A stretch of 64,000 nt of DNA from Streptomyces sp. man185 (GTDB lineage Bacteria > Actinomycetota > Actinomycetes > Streptomycetales > Streptomycetaceae), in the NCBI GenBank assembly GCA_002551355.1, contig NTHE01000021.1:51296-115295 (forward strand). Direction: 5' to 3'. Shown here piece after piece: positions 9,250 through 19,002 of the stretch (its first letter is position 1; every line of letters starts with the position of its first letter). The notes under the pieces are model-generated. The model saw only the letters and a list, made by a program, of their open reading frames with translations, did no database searches and was not told the origin of the DNA. A program made the translations under genes and the position numbers.

Positions 9250-10764
9250 ATGGCTGTCGACTACGCCGTGATCGTCGTCTACCTGGCCGGCATGCTCGCC
9301 ATGGGCTGGTGGGGCATGCGCCGCGCCAAGTCCAAGAGCGAGTTCCTGGTCGCGGGCCGCCGCCTCGGGCCGGGCATGTACTCCGGCACCATGGCCGCGA
9401 TCGTCCTCGGCGGCGCGTCCACCATCGGCGGCGTCGGGCTCGGCTACCAGTACGGCCTCTCCGGCGCGTGGATGGTCTTCACCATCGGCCTCGGGCTGCT
9501 CGCGCTGTCCGTCTTCTTCTCCGCCCGGATCGCCCGGCTGAAGGTCTACACCGTCTCCGAGATGCTCGACCTGCGCTACGGCGGCCGGGCCGGGATCATC
9601 TCGGGCGTGGTGATGTGGGCGTACACGCTGATGCTCGCGGTCACCTCGACCATCGCGTACGCCACCATCTTCGACGTCCTCTTCGACGTGAACCGGACCG
9701 TCGCGATCGTCCTCGGCGGCGCGATCGTCGTCGCGTACTCGACGCTCGGCGGCATGTGGTCGATCACCCTCACCGACATGGTCCAGTTCGTCGTCAAGAC
9801 CATCGGGGTGCTGCTGCTCCTGCTGCCGATCGCCGTCGTCAAGGCGGGCGGCTTCAGCGAGATGAAGGCGCAGCTGCCCACCGAGTACTTCGACCCGCTG
9901 GGGATCGGCGGTGAGACGATCTTCACGTATGTCCTGATCTACACCTTCGGCATGCTCATCGGGCAGGACATCTGGCAGCGCGTCTTCACCGCGCGCAGCG
10001 ACACGACGGCACGGTGGGGCGGGACGGTCGCCGGTACGTACTGTCTCGTCTACGCCATCGCCGGGGCCGTCATCGGCACCGCCGCCAAGGTGATGTACCC
10101 GAACCTGGCCAGCGCGGACGCGGCCTTCGCGACGATCGTCAAGGACGAGCTGCCGATGGGGGTGCGCGGGCTGGTGCTCGCCGCCGCGCTGGCCGCCGTG
10201 ATGTCGACGTCCTCGGGCGCGCTGATCGCCTGTGCCACGGTCGCCAACAACGACATCTGGTCGCGGTTGCGGGGGGCCGTGGTCCGGGGCGGGGGCGGTG
10301 ACGAGCCGCACGACGAGGTCAAGGGCAACCGGATGTTCATCCTGATCATGGGCGTAGCGGTCATCCTCATCGCCATCGCGCTCAACGATGTGGTCGAGGC
10401 GCTGACCGTCGCCTACAACCTGCTGGTGGGCGGGCTGCTCGTGCCGATCATCGGCGGGCTGCTGTGGCGGCGCGGCACGGCGGCGGGGGCGCTGTCGGCG
10501 GTGTGCGTCGGGGGTGTCGCGGTAATCGGGCTGATGGCGCACTACGGGATCCTCGCGAACCAGCCGATCTACTACGGGCTGCTGGCGTCGCTGGCCGTGT
10601 ACGTCGTCGTCTCGCTGGCGACGCCGCCGACGGATGCGGCCGTGCTGGCCGCTTGGCGGGAGCGGTTGGCGGGGCGGGGTGGTCCGGACGCGGACGTCCC
10701 GGCCGAGCACACCGCCTCCGGCGCACCCGGCCCGTCCGCCACTTCCAGCTCGTCCGGCGTCTGA
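9250..10764 (+). CDS. Sodium:solute symporter (SSS family)
   Basis: The protein of 504 residues has about 13 membrane helices from its first residues (VDYAVIVVYLAGMLAMGWWG). It has the SSS signature region with KSKSEFLVAGRRLGPGMYSG followed by the Gly-rich helix GGASTIGGVGLGYQYG. The start at 9250 has an excellent GGAGGGA site; longer in-frame starts upstream would run into the PucR promoter. Family members import small organic solutes with Na+. Its position directly upstream of an agmatinase-family gene suggests a guanidino compound or polyamine as substrate, which is inference. The C-terminal 40 residues are Ala/Pro/Ser-rich and cytoplasmic. The stop codon lies inside a copy of the intergenic repeat element. 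Confidence 0.92.
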   Translation: MAVDYAVIVVYLAGMLAMGWWGMRRAKSKSEFLVAGRRLGPGMYSGTMAAIVLGGASTIGGVGLGYQYGLSGAWMVFTIGLGLLALSVFFSARIARLKVYTVSEMLDLRYGGRAGIISGVVMWAYTLMLAVTSTIAYATIFDVLFDVNRTVAIVLGGAIVVAYSTLGGMWSITLTDMVQFVVKTIGVLLLLLPIAVVKAGGFSEMKAQLPTEYFDPLGIGGETIFTYVLIYTFGMLIGQDIWQRVFTARSDTTARWGGTVAGTYCLVYAIAGAVIGTAAKVMYPNLASADAAFATIVKDELPMGVRGLVLAAALAAVMSTSSGALIACATVANNDIWSRLRGAVVRGGGGDEPHDEVKGNRMFILIMGVAVILIAIALNDVVEALTVAYNLLVGGLLVPIIGGLLWRRGTAAGALSAVCVGGVAVIGLMAHYGILANQPIYYGLLASLAVYVVVSLATPPTDAAVLAAWRERLAGRGGPDADVPAEHTASGAPGPSATSSSSGV

Positions 10765-10977
10765 GGGCGGACCCCTCGTGCCGGGTCACCCCAGCCCGTC
10801 CGGCGTTTGAGGACGGAACCCAGCAGCCGGATCCGCCGAGCCCAAAGACGTCCTCAATCGCCGGGCGGGCTGGTACGGGCCGGGCTGGCTTGAGTCGGCC
10901 GACCGGGCCCGAGTCGGCCGGGCACGCGGGGCGGCCGTCCCGGCCCAGCCACATCAGCCCGCCCGGCGATCGAGGGC
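10751..10977. repeat. Cluster of Streptomyces-type intergenic palindromic repeats
   Basis: Four related elements occur at 10751-10767, 10793-10814, 10850-10871 (inverted) and 10955-10977. They share the core CCGGCGTTTGAGGAC or CCGGCGATTGAGGAC. The second and third form a 22-bp stem with three mismatches. Such elements are common after Streptomyces genes and probably act as terminators or RNA-end stabilisers. The rest of this 300-bp gap holds no gene. Confidence 0.7.
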
Positions 10978-11063
10978 GAAGCGGCCGCCGGGCGACCACG
11001 GCACCCCACCGCACCCCGCACACTTGACACCGTAGAAACCCGAAGGAAAGGCACACCCCCCCC

Positions 11064-12053
11064 ATGAGCAGCACCGATTCGCCGCGCGGCCCCATCGACT
11101 CCTCCCGCGTCCCCCGGTACGCCGGGCCCGCGACGTTCGCCCGGCTGCCCAGGCTCGACGAGGTCGGCCGGACCGACGTCGCCGTGGTCGGCGTGCCCTT
11201 CGACACCGGGGTCTCCTACCGGCCCGGCGCCCGCTTCGGCGGCAACGCCATCCGTGAGGCTTCCCGGCTTCTGCGGCCCTACAACCCGGCCCAGGACGCC
11301 TCCCCGTTCGCCCTCGCCCAGGTCGCCGACGCCGGCGACATCGCGGCGAACCCGTTCAACATCAACGAGGCCGTCGAGACCATCGAGGGTGCGGCCGACG
11401 ACCTGCTGGGCACCGGCGCACGCCTGATGACCCTCGGCGGCGACCACACCATCGCCCTGCCCCTCCTGCGCTCCGTCGCCAAGAAGCACGGGCCCGTCGC
11501 CCTCCTCCACTTCGACGCGCACCTGGACACCTGGGACACCTACTTCGGCGCCGAGTACACCCACGGCACCCCGTTCCGCCGGGCCGTCGAGGAGGGCATC
11601 CTCGACACCTCCGCCCTCTCCCACGTCGGCACCCGCGGCCCGCTCTACGGCAAGCAGGACCTGACCGACGACGAGAAGATGGGCTTCGGCATCGTCACCT
11701 CCGCCGACGTCATGCGGCGCGGCGTCGACGAGATCGCCGACCAGCTCCGTCAGCGCATCGGGGACCGGCCGCTGTACATCTCCATCGACATCGACGTCCT
11801 GGACCCGGCGCACGCCCCCGGCACCGGCACCCCCGAGGCCGGCGGCCTCACCTCCCGCGAACTGCTGGAGATCCTGCGCGGGCTGTCCTCCTGCCACCTG
11901 GTCTCCGCCGACCTGGTCGAGGTCGCCCCCGCGTACGACCACGCCGAGATCACCTCCGTGGCCGCCTCGCACGCCGCGTACGAGCTGACGACGATCATGT
12001 CCCGCCAGATCGCGGCGGAGAAGGAAACCACGGGAGCCGAGGACGCCAAGTGA
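11064..12053 (+). CDS. speB: Agmatinase-family ureohydrolase
   Basis: The 329-residue protein belongs to the arginase/agmatinase fold. The binuclear metal motifs are all present: [18 protein letters not shown] and [19 protein letters not shown]. The [15 protein letters not shown] stretch near the N-terminus is typical of agmatinases and guanidinobutyrases. It hydrolyses a guanidino group to release urea. The exact substrate (agmatine, 4-guanidinobutyrate or another guanidine) cannot be told from sequence alone. AGGAAAGG precedes the ATG. Its stop overlaps the GTG of the next gene (GTGA), so the two are translationally coupled. The symbol is given for the family, not for a proven substrate. 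Confidence 0.9.
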   Translation: MSSTDSPRGPIDSSRVPRYAGPATFARLPRLDEVGRTDVAVVGVPFDTGVSYRPGARFGGNAIREASRLLRPYNPAQDASPFALAQVADAGDIAANPFNINEAVETIEGAADDLLGTGARLMTLGGDHTIALPLLRSVAKKHGPVALLHFDAHLDTWDTYFGAEYTHGTPFRRAVEEGILDTSALSHVGTRGPLYGKQDLTDDEKMGFGIVTSADVMRRGVDEIADQLRQRIGDRPLYISIDIDVLDPAHAPGTGTPEAGGLTSRELLEILRGLSSCHLVSADLVEVAPAYDHAEITSVAASHAAYELTTIMSRQIAAEKETTGAEDAK

Positions 12054-13735
12054 GCCACGACCACCACGACGACCGGCCCCAGCTCACCGCAGCCCAGGCC
12101 GCCGCCGCACTCGACCCGCCGGCCGGCCGCAACGGCGGCGACCTCGTCGTCGAGTCCCTCCAGGGGCTCGGCGCGACCACCGTGTTCGGGCTGCCCGGTC
12201 AGCACGCGCTCGGCATGTTCGACGCGCTGCGCCGCTCCTCCCTCCGCTACGTCGGACTCCGCGTCGAGAACAACGCGGGCTTCGCCGCCGACGCGTACGG
12301 CCGGATCACGGGGGAAGTCGCCCCGCTCCTGCTCTCCACCGGGCCCGGCGCGCTCACCTCGCTCGCCGCGCTCCAGGAGGCGGCCGCCGCCTCCGCCCCC
12401 GTCCTCGCCATCTCCAGCCAGATCCCGACGGCGGGGCTCGGCGGCGGGCGGCACGGCTATCTCCACGAGCTGCGCGATCAGCAGGCCTCCGCCCGCGACA
12501 TCGTGAAGTCCGTGCACACCGTGCGGACCGCGTCGCAGATCCCCTCCGCGATCGCCGCCGCCTGGGAGTCCGCGCTGACCGCCCCGCACGGGCCGGTCTG
12601 GGTGGAGATCCCGCAGGACGTGCTGCTGGCGGAGACGACCCTGCCGGTCGTCAGCGCCATGGACGCCACCCCGCGCGAGCTCTACCCGCGCCCCGAGCTG
12701 ACGATCGCCGCCGCGCACCTGCTGTCGAACGCCGAACGCCCGGTGATCATCGCGGGCGGCGGAGTCGTACGCTCCGACGCCTCCGGCAAGCTGCGCGCGC
12801 TGGCCGAGAAGCTCGACGCACCGGTCGTCACCACCTTCGGCGGCAAGGGCGCGTTCCCCTGGGAGCACCCGCTGTCGCTGCGCTCCTGGCTGGAGGACCG
12901 GCACACCACCGACTTCCTGGAGGACGCGGACGTCCTGCTCGTCGTCGGCTCGGGCCTCGGCGAACTCTCCTCGAACTACCACACCTTCCGCCCGCGCGGC
13001 CGGGTGATCCAGATCGAGGCGGACGCCGGGAAGCTGGAGTCCAACCACCCCGCGCTCGGCATCCACTCCGACGCCCGCGAGGCGCTGTCCGACCTCCTGG
13101 AGGCCGTCGAGCCCCGCGAGGACGCGGACGCCGCCGAGCGCGTGCGTACGGTGCTGGAGAAGGTACGGGTCCGGATCGAGGCCCAGGAACTCACCCTGGA
13201 ACAGCAGGTCCTCGCCGCCGTCCGCGAGGCGCTGCCCGACGCCGCGCCCAGCTTCTGGGACATGACGATCCTGGCCTACTGGGCCTGGTCCGCGTTCGAT
13301 GCCCGCCGCCCCAACACGATGCACTCCGCCCAGGGCGCGGGCGGCCTCGGCTACGGCTTCCCGGCGGCCATCGGCGCGGCCGCAGCCGACCCGACGAAGC
13401 CGGTGCTCGCGGTCTCCGGCGACGGCGGCGCGATGTACTCCATCGCGGAGCTGGCCACCGCGCGTCAGTACGATCTGCCGCTGACCTGGCTGATCGTCGA
13501 CGACGGCGGCTACGGCATCCTGCGCGAGTACATGACGGGAGCCTTCGGCGAGACCACCGGCACCGAGCTGTCCCGCCCGGACTTCGTCGCCCTCGCCGAG
13601 TCCTTCGGCGTGCCGGCCGTCCGTACGACACCGGAGTCCCTCGCCGCGGACCTGGGCAAGGCGCTGGCGGACCCGGGGCCGTCGGTGGTGGTGCTTCCGG
13701 CGCTACTGCGGATGTTCGAGCCGACGCACCTGTAG
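12050..13735 (+). CDS. Thiamine-diphosphate-binding enzyme, acetolactate-synthase-like
   Basis: The product has 561 residues in the three-domain ThDP order: Pyr domain with the activating Glu in [14 protein letters not shown], a central domain, and a PP domain with [20 protein letters not shown]. The Mg-binding motif GDG-x(about 25)-NN here ends in DD (IVDDGGYG) in place of NN. It starts at a GTG overlapping the ureohydrolase stop. Its coupling to symporter and ureohydrolase genes suggests a step in guanidino or amino acid catabolism, for example decarboxylation or ligation of a 2-oxo acid. It is not the biosynthetic acetolactate synthase: no regulatory subunit gene is beside it and its context is catabolic. 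The precise reaction is unknown. Confidence 0.85.
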   Translation: MSHDHHDDRPQLTAAQAAAALDPPAGRNGGDLVVESLQGLGATTVFGLPGQHALGMFDALRRSSLRYVGLRVENNAGFAADAYGRITGEVAPLLLSTGPGALTSLAALQEAAAASAPVLAISSQIPTAGLGGGRHGYLHELRDQQASARDIVKSVHTVRTASQIPSAIAAAWESALTAPHGPVWVEIPQDVLLAETTLPVVSAMDATPRELYPRPELTIAAAHLLSNAERPVIIAGGGVVRSDASGKLRALAEKLDAPVVTTFGGKGAFPWEHPLSLRSWLEDRHTTDFLEDADVLLVVGSGLGELSSNYHTFRPRGRVIQIEADAGKLESNHPALGIHSDAREALSDLLEAVEPREDADAAERVRTVLEKVRVRIEAQELTLEQQVLAAVREALPDAAPSFWDMTILAYWAWSAFDARRPNTMHSAQGAGGLGYGFPAAIGAAAADPTKPVLAVSGDGGAMYSIAELATARQYDLPLTWLIVDDGGYGILREYMTGAFGETTGTELSRPDFVALAESFGVPAVRTTPESLAADLGKALADPGPSVVVLPALLRMFEPTHL

Positions 13736-13754
13736 GCCGTGGGGCCCCGGTGCG

Positions 13755-14150
13755 TCAGCCGGTGGCCGCCGCCCTCCCCGTGCCCGCGTCCGCCTCCGCT
13801 TCTGCGGCGGACGCGGGTTCCGCGGAGGGCGGCACCGCCCCGGCCTTCTCCTCGGCGGCATGGTGCGGGGTGAAGGCGACCCGGACGACGCCCTCCTCGT
13901 CGGGCCGCAGGCATAAGTCCGCTTCCATCGCCCGGGCGAGCCGGACCAGCAGGGGCACGGTGGGCATGGAGCCGCCGAGCTCCAGTTTCGAGACCTTGGG
14001 GCTGCGTCGTGTTCGCGCGTCGCGCCGGCTCGGTCCGGGCGAGTCCCGGCGCGGTACGACGGTCGTAGACCGCCTGCCCGAGGTCCCAGGCCAGATCGGG
14101 CTCCCGGCGTCGCCGCACGCGCTCCGTGCTCTCGGCGCTGTTCACCCTCC
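13755..14150 (-). pseudogene. Frameshifted XRE-type HTH (antitoxin-like) gene
   Basis: The minus strand reads PDLAWDLGQAVYDRR and ARRANTTQP in one frame. After a run CAGCCCC, which has one more C than the expected codon series, it continues PKVSKLELGGSMPTVPLLV and RLARAMEADLCLRPDEEG in another frame, down to a stop at 13755. Joined, this is an XRE helix-turn-helix protein of the kind that serves as antitoxin to HigB/Gp49-like toxins. The second helix has also drifted (GLARTEPARRA against the usual GLTQTELARRA). One inserted base near 13998-14002 accounts for the break. A sequencing error is possible, but the neighbouring remnant is shifted too. Confidence 0.55.
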
Positions 14151-14413
14151 GAGATGCTCTCGGCGGCCTTCCGGTCCCGGGCCGGCTTCCACCGCGCGTG
14201 ACCCACCCGTTCGAGATGGGGCGCAATCGTGAGGCCGTGCGCATGTCGTACTGGCTGGCGCCGGGACGCCGACTCGTCCTGTTGACCGTCTTCCGCAAGA
14301 CGCGGCAGCGCGAGAATGCGGAGATCGCTCGCGCCCGGCGTGCAAGGCGATCTGCGAGACGGAGCACGAGCCCGCCCACGACACATTCATCCGCGATGTC
14401 GGGTCTCGACGTC
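14150..14413 (+). pseudogene. Frameshifted HigB/Gp49-like toxin remnant
   Basis: The plus strand reads HPFEMGRNREAVRMSYWLAP, GRRLVLLTVFRKTRQREN and AEIARARRA. Then, one base out of frame, it reads KAICETEHEPAHDTFIRDV. Both halves fit the C-terminal core and tail of Gp49-like (PF05973) RelE/HigB toxins found in Streptomyces. The N-terminal third is not recognisable and a single missing base near 14341 breaks the frame. It points away from the antitoxin-like remnant, unlike an intact toxin-antitoxin operon, so a rearrangement may have occurred. It cannot encode an active toxin as it stands. Confidence 0.5.
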
Positions 14414-14576
14414 TGGAAAGGAAGAGCCGCATACCGCCCCCCTCCACCGCCACGAAGCGCCGGAATTGTTGCGGAGGGATGAAATCCGCTCCCCGTGATG
14501 TTGGTGCCTTCCGGTAGGGCAGGTCCGCGATCCGGGCGACCGGACACGGGCACACGGGGCGAGAGGGAGGCAACGA

Positions 14577-17500
14577 GTGACGGGCGCAGAGCAACAGGGG
14601 TGGGGCAGGCGGCTGACCGGGTACGCGTGGCGGTACCGGCAAAACGTCGTGCTCGCCCTCGGCTCGTCGCTCGCGGGCATGGCCGTCATGGCCCTCGTGC
14701 CGCTCATCACCAAGGTGATCATCGACGACGTGGTCACCGACCACACCCGCTCCCTCGCGGTCTGGACCGGCCTGCTCATCGGCGCGGCCGTCCTCGTCTA
14801 CATCGCCACCTACATCCGCCGCTACTACGGCGGCCGGCTCGCCCTGGACGTCCAGCACGACCTGCGCACGGACATGTACGCGACGATCACCCGGCTCGAC
14901 GGGAAGCGTCAGGACGAGCTCTCCACCGGGCAGGTCGTCGGCCGCGCCACCAGCGACCTCCAGCTGATCCAGGGGCTGCTGTTCATGCTTCCGATGACCA
15001 TCGGGAACGTGCTGCTCTTCCTCCTCTCCCTGGTGATCATGGCGTGGCTCTCGCTGCCCCTGACCCTCGTCGCCCTCGCCGTCGCCCCCGCCCTCTGGTT
15101 CATCGCCCGCCGGTCCAAGGTCCGCCTCTTCCCCGCCACCTGGTACGCCCAGAGCCAGGCCGCCGCCGTCGCCGGAGTTGTCGACGGGGCCGTCTCCGGG
15201 GTCCGCGTCGTCAAGGGGTTCGGGCAGGAGGACCAGGAGACCGGCAAGCTCCGCGAGGTGAGCCGCCGGCTGTTCTCCGGGCGGCTGCGCACGATCCGGC
15301 TGAACTCCCGCTACACCCCCGCCCTCCAGGCCGTGCCCGCGCTCGGCCAGGTCGCCATGCTCGCCCTCGGCGGCTGGCTGGCGACCCGGGGCGAGATCAC
15401 GCTCGGCACGTTCGTCGCCTTCTCCACCTACCTCGCCCAGCTCGTCGGCCCGGTCCGGATGCTCGCCATGGTCCTCACCGTCGGCCAGCAGGCCCGCGCC
15501 GGTGTGGAGCGCGTCCTGGAGCTCATCGACACCACACCCTCGATGCAGGACGGCGCCAAGGAGCTGCCCCCCGACGCCCCGGCCGGCATCGAGTTCGACG
15601 ACGTACGGTTCGGTTACGACGAGGAGCGCCCGGTGCTCGACGGGTTCTCGCTCACCGTCGAACCCGGCGAGACCGTCGCCGTCGTCGGCGCGTCCGGCAG
15701 CGGCAAGTCCACCGTCTCCCTCCTGCTGCCCCGCTTCTACGACGTCTCCCACGGGGCCGTCCTGATCGGCGGCCACGACGTCCGCGAGCTCACCCAGGCC
15801 TCCCTGCGCTCCGCCATCGGGCTCGTCCCCGAGGACAGCTTCCTGTTCTCCGACACCGTCCGCGCCAACATCGCCTACGGCCTCCCCGACGCCACCCAGG
15901 AGCAGATCGAACAGGCCGCCCGCGCCGCCCAGGCCGACCGGTTCATCGCCGATCTGCCGCACGGCTACGACACCACCGTCGGCGAGCACGGGCTCACCCT
16001 CTCCGGCGGCCAGCGGCAGCGCGTCGCCCTCGCCCGCGCCATCCTCACCGACCCCCGGCTCCTCCTCCTCGACGACGCGACCTCCGCCGTCGACGCCCGC
16101 GTCGAGCACGAGATCCACGATGCGCTGCGACAGGTGATGGCGGGACGCACCACCCTCCTCATCGCCCACCGCCGCTCCACCCTCCAGCTCGCCGACCGCA
16201 TCGCCGTCCTGGACGGCGGGAAGCTCGCCGCGATCGGAACCCACGAGGAGCTGGAGCGCACCTCCGCGCTCTACCGCCGCCTCCTCACCGACCCCGACGA
16301 GCTGGGCGCCACCTCGCCCGGCCACCGGCCGCCGCGCACCGAGGCCGACCTTGAGGACGACCGCGCCCTTCAGGAGGAGCTGGACGCCGAGTCCGACGCG
16401 GAACGCGGCATCACCCCCGAGCTGTGGATCCGCAAGGAGGAGGAGCGGGACACCACCGTCGCCGGCATGCCCGCGACGCCCGAACTGCTCGCTCAGGTCG
16501 AGGCGCTGCCGCCCGCCACGGACACCCCCGAGGTGGACGAGGCCGCCGCGGTGCGCCCGGAGGAGTCCTACGGGCTGCGTCGGCTGCTGCGCGGCTTCGG
16601 CGCGGCCCTGCTCATCAGCCTCGGCCTCGTCGCCGTGGACGCCGGCATGGGCCTGCTGCTGCCGATCCTGATCCGGCACGGCATCGACGAGGGCGTCAGC
16701 CAGGTCTCCATCGGCGCGGTGTGGGCGGCCTCGGCGATCGCGCTGGTCGTCGTGCTCGTCCAGTGGGTGGCCCAGACCGGCGAGATCCGCATGACCGGCC
16801 GGACCGGCGAGCGGGTGCTCTACTCGCTCCGCCTGAAGATCTTCGCCCAGCTCCAGCGCCTCGGCCTCGACTACTACGAGCGCGAGCTGACCGGCCGGAT
16901 CATGACGCGGATGACGACGGACGTCGACGCGCTCTCCACGTTCCTCCAGACCGGGCTCGTCACCGCGTTCGTCTCCGTGGTCACCTTCTTCGGCATCATG
17001 GTCGCGCTGCTCGTCCTGGACATCCAGCTCGCCCTGGTCGTCTTCGCGACCCTGCCCCTGCTGATCATCGGCACCTTCTTCTTCCGGCGCAGCAGCGTCA
17101 AGGCGTACGAACTCGCCCGGACCCGCATCAGCTCCGTCAACGCCGACCTCCAGGAGTCCGTCGCCGGTCTCCGTATCGTCCAGGCGTTCGGCCGCGAGCA
17201 CGACGGGGCCGCCCGCTTCGCCGAGCGCAGCGACCACTACCGCCAGGCCCGGGTACGCGGCCAGTGGCTGATCTCCGTCTACTTCCCGTTCGTCCAGCTG
17301 CTGGCCTCCGTCGCCGCCGCCGCGGTGATGATCGTGGGCGCGGGCCGGATCGACAACGGCACGCTGACCGTCGGCGCCCTGGTCGCCTACCTCCTCTACA
17401 TCGACCTGTTCTTCGCCCCCGTCCAGCAGCTCTCCCAGGTCTTCGACGGCTACCAGCAGGCCACCGTCTCCCTCGGCCGCATCCAGGAGCTGCTGCGCGA

Positions 17501-18308
17501 GCCCACCTCGACCGCCGACCCGGACGAGCCGCTCGACGTGCTCTCGCTGCGCGGCGAGATCGCGTTCGAGGACGTCTCCTTCGCGTACGGGGACGAGGAA
17601 GAGGCCCTCACCGGGATCGACCTGCACATCCCGGCCGGGCAGACCGTCGCCTTCGTGGGGGAGACGGGGGCGGGCAAGTCGACGCTGGTCAAGCTGGTCG
17701 CCCGGTTCTACGACCCCACGGGCGGCCGGGTCACCGCCGACGGCACGGATCTGCGCCGGCTCGACATGACCGCCTACCGGCACCGCCTCGGCGTCGTCCC
17801 GCAGGAGGCGTACCTCTTCGCCGGTACGGTCCGCGACGCCATCGCCTACGGACTGCCCGACGCCACCGACGCCCGGGTGGAGGCCGCGGCCCGCGCGGTC
17901 GGTGCGCACGAGATGATCGCCACGCTGGAGGACGGCTATCTCCACGAGGTCGCCGAGCGCGGCCGCAACCTCTCCGCCGGACAGCGCCAGCTCATCGCCC
18001 TGGCCCGCGCCGAGCTCGTCGACCCCGACGTCCTGCTCCTGGACGAGGCCACCGCATCCCTCGACCTCGCCACCGAGGCCCTGGTCAACCAGGCCACCGA
18101 CCGGCTCACCGGCCGCCGCACCACGCTGGTGGTCGCCCACCGGCTGACGACCGCTGCCCGCGCCGACCGCGTGGTCGTCATGGACCACGGACGCGTCGTC
18201 GAGGACGGTACGCACGACGAGCTGCTCGCCCTGGACGGGCAGTACGCACGGCTGTGGCGCACGTTCATCGGCGAGGGCATAGGGGAGGACGAGCCGGCGG
18301 CGGTCTGA
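14577..18308 (+). CDS. Fused double ABC exporter (two TMD-NBD halves)
   Basis: The 1243-residue protein starts at GTG 14577 behind GAGAGGGAGG. It contains two complete exporter halves in one chain. Half 1 has six helices (about 20-310), Walker A GASGSGKST (K377), signature LSGGQRQR and Walker B LLLLDDATS. Half 2 begins near 660, with Walker A GETGAGKST (K1034), signature LSAGQRQL and VLLLDEATASLD (E1157). A charged linker of about 100 residues joins them. The first site has Asp (D500) where the catalytic Glu normally stands, whereas the second has Glu. This asymmetry is known in heterodimeric exporters of the BmrCD/TM287-288 type. The substrate is unknown; export of drugs or lipids is the family norm. 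It stands alone. Confidence 0.93.
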   Translation: MTGAEQQGWGRRLTGYAWRYRQNVVLALGSSLAGMAVMALVPLITKVIIDDVVTDHTRSLAVWTGLLIGAAVLVYIATYIRRYYGGRLALDVQHDLRTDMYATITRLDGKRQDELSTGQVVGRATSDLQLIQGLLFMLPMTIGNVLLFLLSLVIMAWLSLPLTLVALAVAPALWFIARRSKVRLFPATWYAQSQAAAVAGVVDGAVSGVRVVKGFGQEDQETGKLREVSRRLFSGRLRTIRLNSRYTPALQAVPALGQVAMLALGGWLATRGEITLGTFVAFSTYLAQLVGPVRMLAMVLTVGQQARAGVERVLELIDTTPSMQDGAKELPPDAPAGIEFDDVRFGYDEERPVLDGFSLTVEPGETVAVVGASGSGKSTVSLLLPRFYDVSHGAVLIGGHDVRELTQASLRSAIGLVPEDSFLFSDTVRANIAYGLPDATQEQIEQAARAAQADRFIADLPHGYDTTVGEHGLTLSGGQRQRVALARAILTDPRLLLLDDATSAVDARVEHEIHDALRQVMAGRTTLLIAHRRSTLQLADRIAVLDGGKLAAIGTHEELERTSALYRRLLTDPDELGATSPGHRPPRTEADLEDDRALQEELDAESDAERGITPELWIRKEEERDTTVAGMPATPELLAQVEALPPATDTPEVDEAAAVRPEESYGLRRLLRGFGAALLISLGLVAVDAGMGLLLPILIRHGIDEGVSQVSIGAVWAASAIALVVVLVQWVAQTGEIRMTGRTGERVLYSLRLKIFAQLQRLGLDYYERELTGRIMTRMTTDVDALSTFLQTGLVTAFVSVVTFFGIMVALLVLDIQLALVVFATLPLLIIGTFFFRRSSVKAYELARTRISSVNADLQESVAGLRIVQAFGREHDGAARFAERSDHYRQARVRGQWLISVYFPFVQLLASVAAAAVMIVGAGRIDNGTLTVGALVAYLLYIDLFFAPVQQLSQVFDGYQQATVSLGRIQELLREPTSTADPDEPLDVLSLRGEIAFEDVSFAYGDEEEALTGIDLHIPAGQTVAFVGETGAGKSTLVKLVARFYDPTGGRVTADGTDLRRLDMTAYRHRLGVVPQEAYLFAGTVRDAIAYGLPDATDARVEAAARAVGAHEMIATLEDGYLHEVAERGRNLSAGQRQLIALARAELVDPDVLLLDEATASLDLATEALVNQATDRLTGRRTTLVVAHRLTTAARADRVVVMDHGRVVEDGTHDELLALDGQYARLWRTFIGEGIGEDEPAAV

Positions 18309-18370
18309 GCTGCCGGCCGGGGCCGTCCGTGCAACCTCCCCGGGGTCTGCTGCGTCGTAGCCAGGGACGC

Positions 18371-18886
18371 ATGGGTGCGTACAGATGTCAGGTGGGGGCA
18401 GAGGTGTTCGACAGGGTTGCGGGACCGGCAGGGCCGGGCGGACCGGAGAAGGCCGCTGGACTGAGCGGGCCGGGCGGACCGGAGAAGGCCGCTGGACTGA
18501 GCGGGCCGAGGAGACGACTGCCGCTGGTCGGCCTCCTCGTCCTGCCGCTGCTGGCCGGACTCGTCCCCCTCCTCGCCGCTCCCGGCACCGCTCAGGCCGC
18601 CTCCGGCTGCTCGGGCCGCCCGGCGAAGACGGTCGGGTTCTCCACGGGAGAGCTGCGCGTCTACAAGAGCCGTGCCCACGTCTGCGCGGTGACCGTCGCC
18701 AAGAAGCCCGGCAAGCGTCGGACGATGAGCGTCACGCTCCAGGCGCGCGGCGGTCGGGCGGTCTCCGACAAGGGCTCGTACACGAAGATGGCCGGCCCGG
18801 TCACGGTCAACGCGCTGAACCGCTGCGTCCGTGCCACCGGCGCGATCGGCAGGAAATCCGTCGCCACGGGATGGATCCTCTGCTGA
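18371..18886 (+). CDS. Small secreted protein with a tandem repeat before its signal peptide
   Basis: The frame from ATG 18371 gives 171 residues; GTG 18392 or 18404 are alternative starts. Residues about 23-48 contain GPGGPEKAAGLS twice. A hydrophobic signal region follows (LPLVGLLVLPLLAGLVPLLA, then APGTAQAASG). The mature part is about 95 residues, basic, with four Cys in pairs near each end (ASGCSG, AHVCAV, NRCVRA, WILC at the C-terminus). It looks like a small disulphide-bonded extracellular protein. I do not recognise a named family. It may be a stand-alone gene. Confidence 0.65.
   Translation: MGAYRCQVGAEVFDRVAGPAGPGGPEKAAGLSGPGGPEKAAGLSGPRRRLPLVGLLVLPLLAGLVPLLAAPGTAQAASGCSGRPAKTVGFSTGELRVYKSRAHVCAVTVAKKPGKRRTMSVTLQARGGRAVSDKGSYTKMAGPVTVNALNRCVRATGAIGRKSVATGWILC
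18431..18508 (+). repeat. 36-bp tandem direct repeat, two full copies plus a start
   Basis: A 36-bp unit beginning GGGCCGGGCGGACCGGAG occurs at 18431-18466 and again at 18467-18502, identical throughout, then restarts for six bases. It keeps the reading frame and duplicates a 12-residue segment. Confidence 0.9.
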
Positions 18887-19002
18887 CACCTCCGCCGGGC
18901 CCGTTTGCCGACATTGCCCGCGGACGCGGACAACCGGGTCTGGCGTGGCGTGTGTTGCCCCGATAAGTTCACGGCGACTGTTGTGAATCAAGGGGAGCGT
19001 GC

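Noticed and set aside
10751..10977. Possible insertion sequence ends
   Set aside because: The inverted elements enclose no transposase and match the short palindromic repeats seen after many Streptomyces genes.
14142..18215. Long minus-strand open frame opposite the ABC exporter
   Set aside because: Composition is Gly/Val/Glu/Asp/Arg repeats typical of an antisense frame. The plus strand encodes unmistakable ABC motifs.
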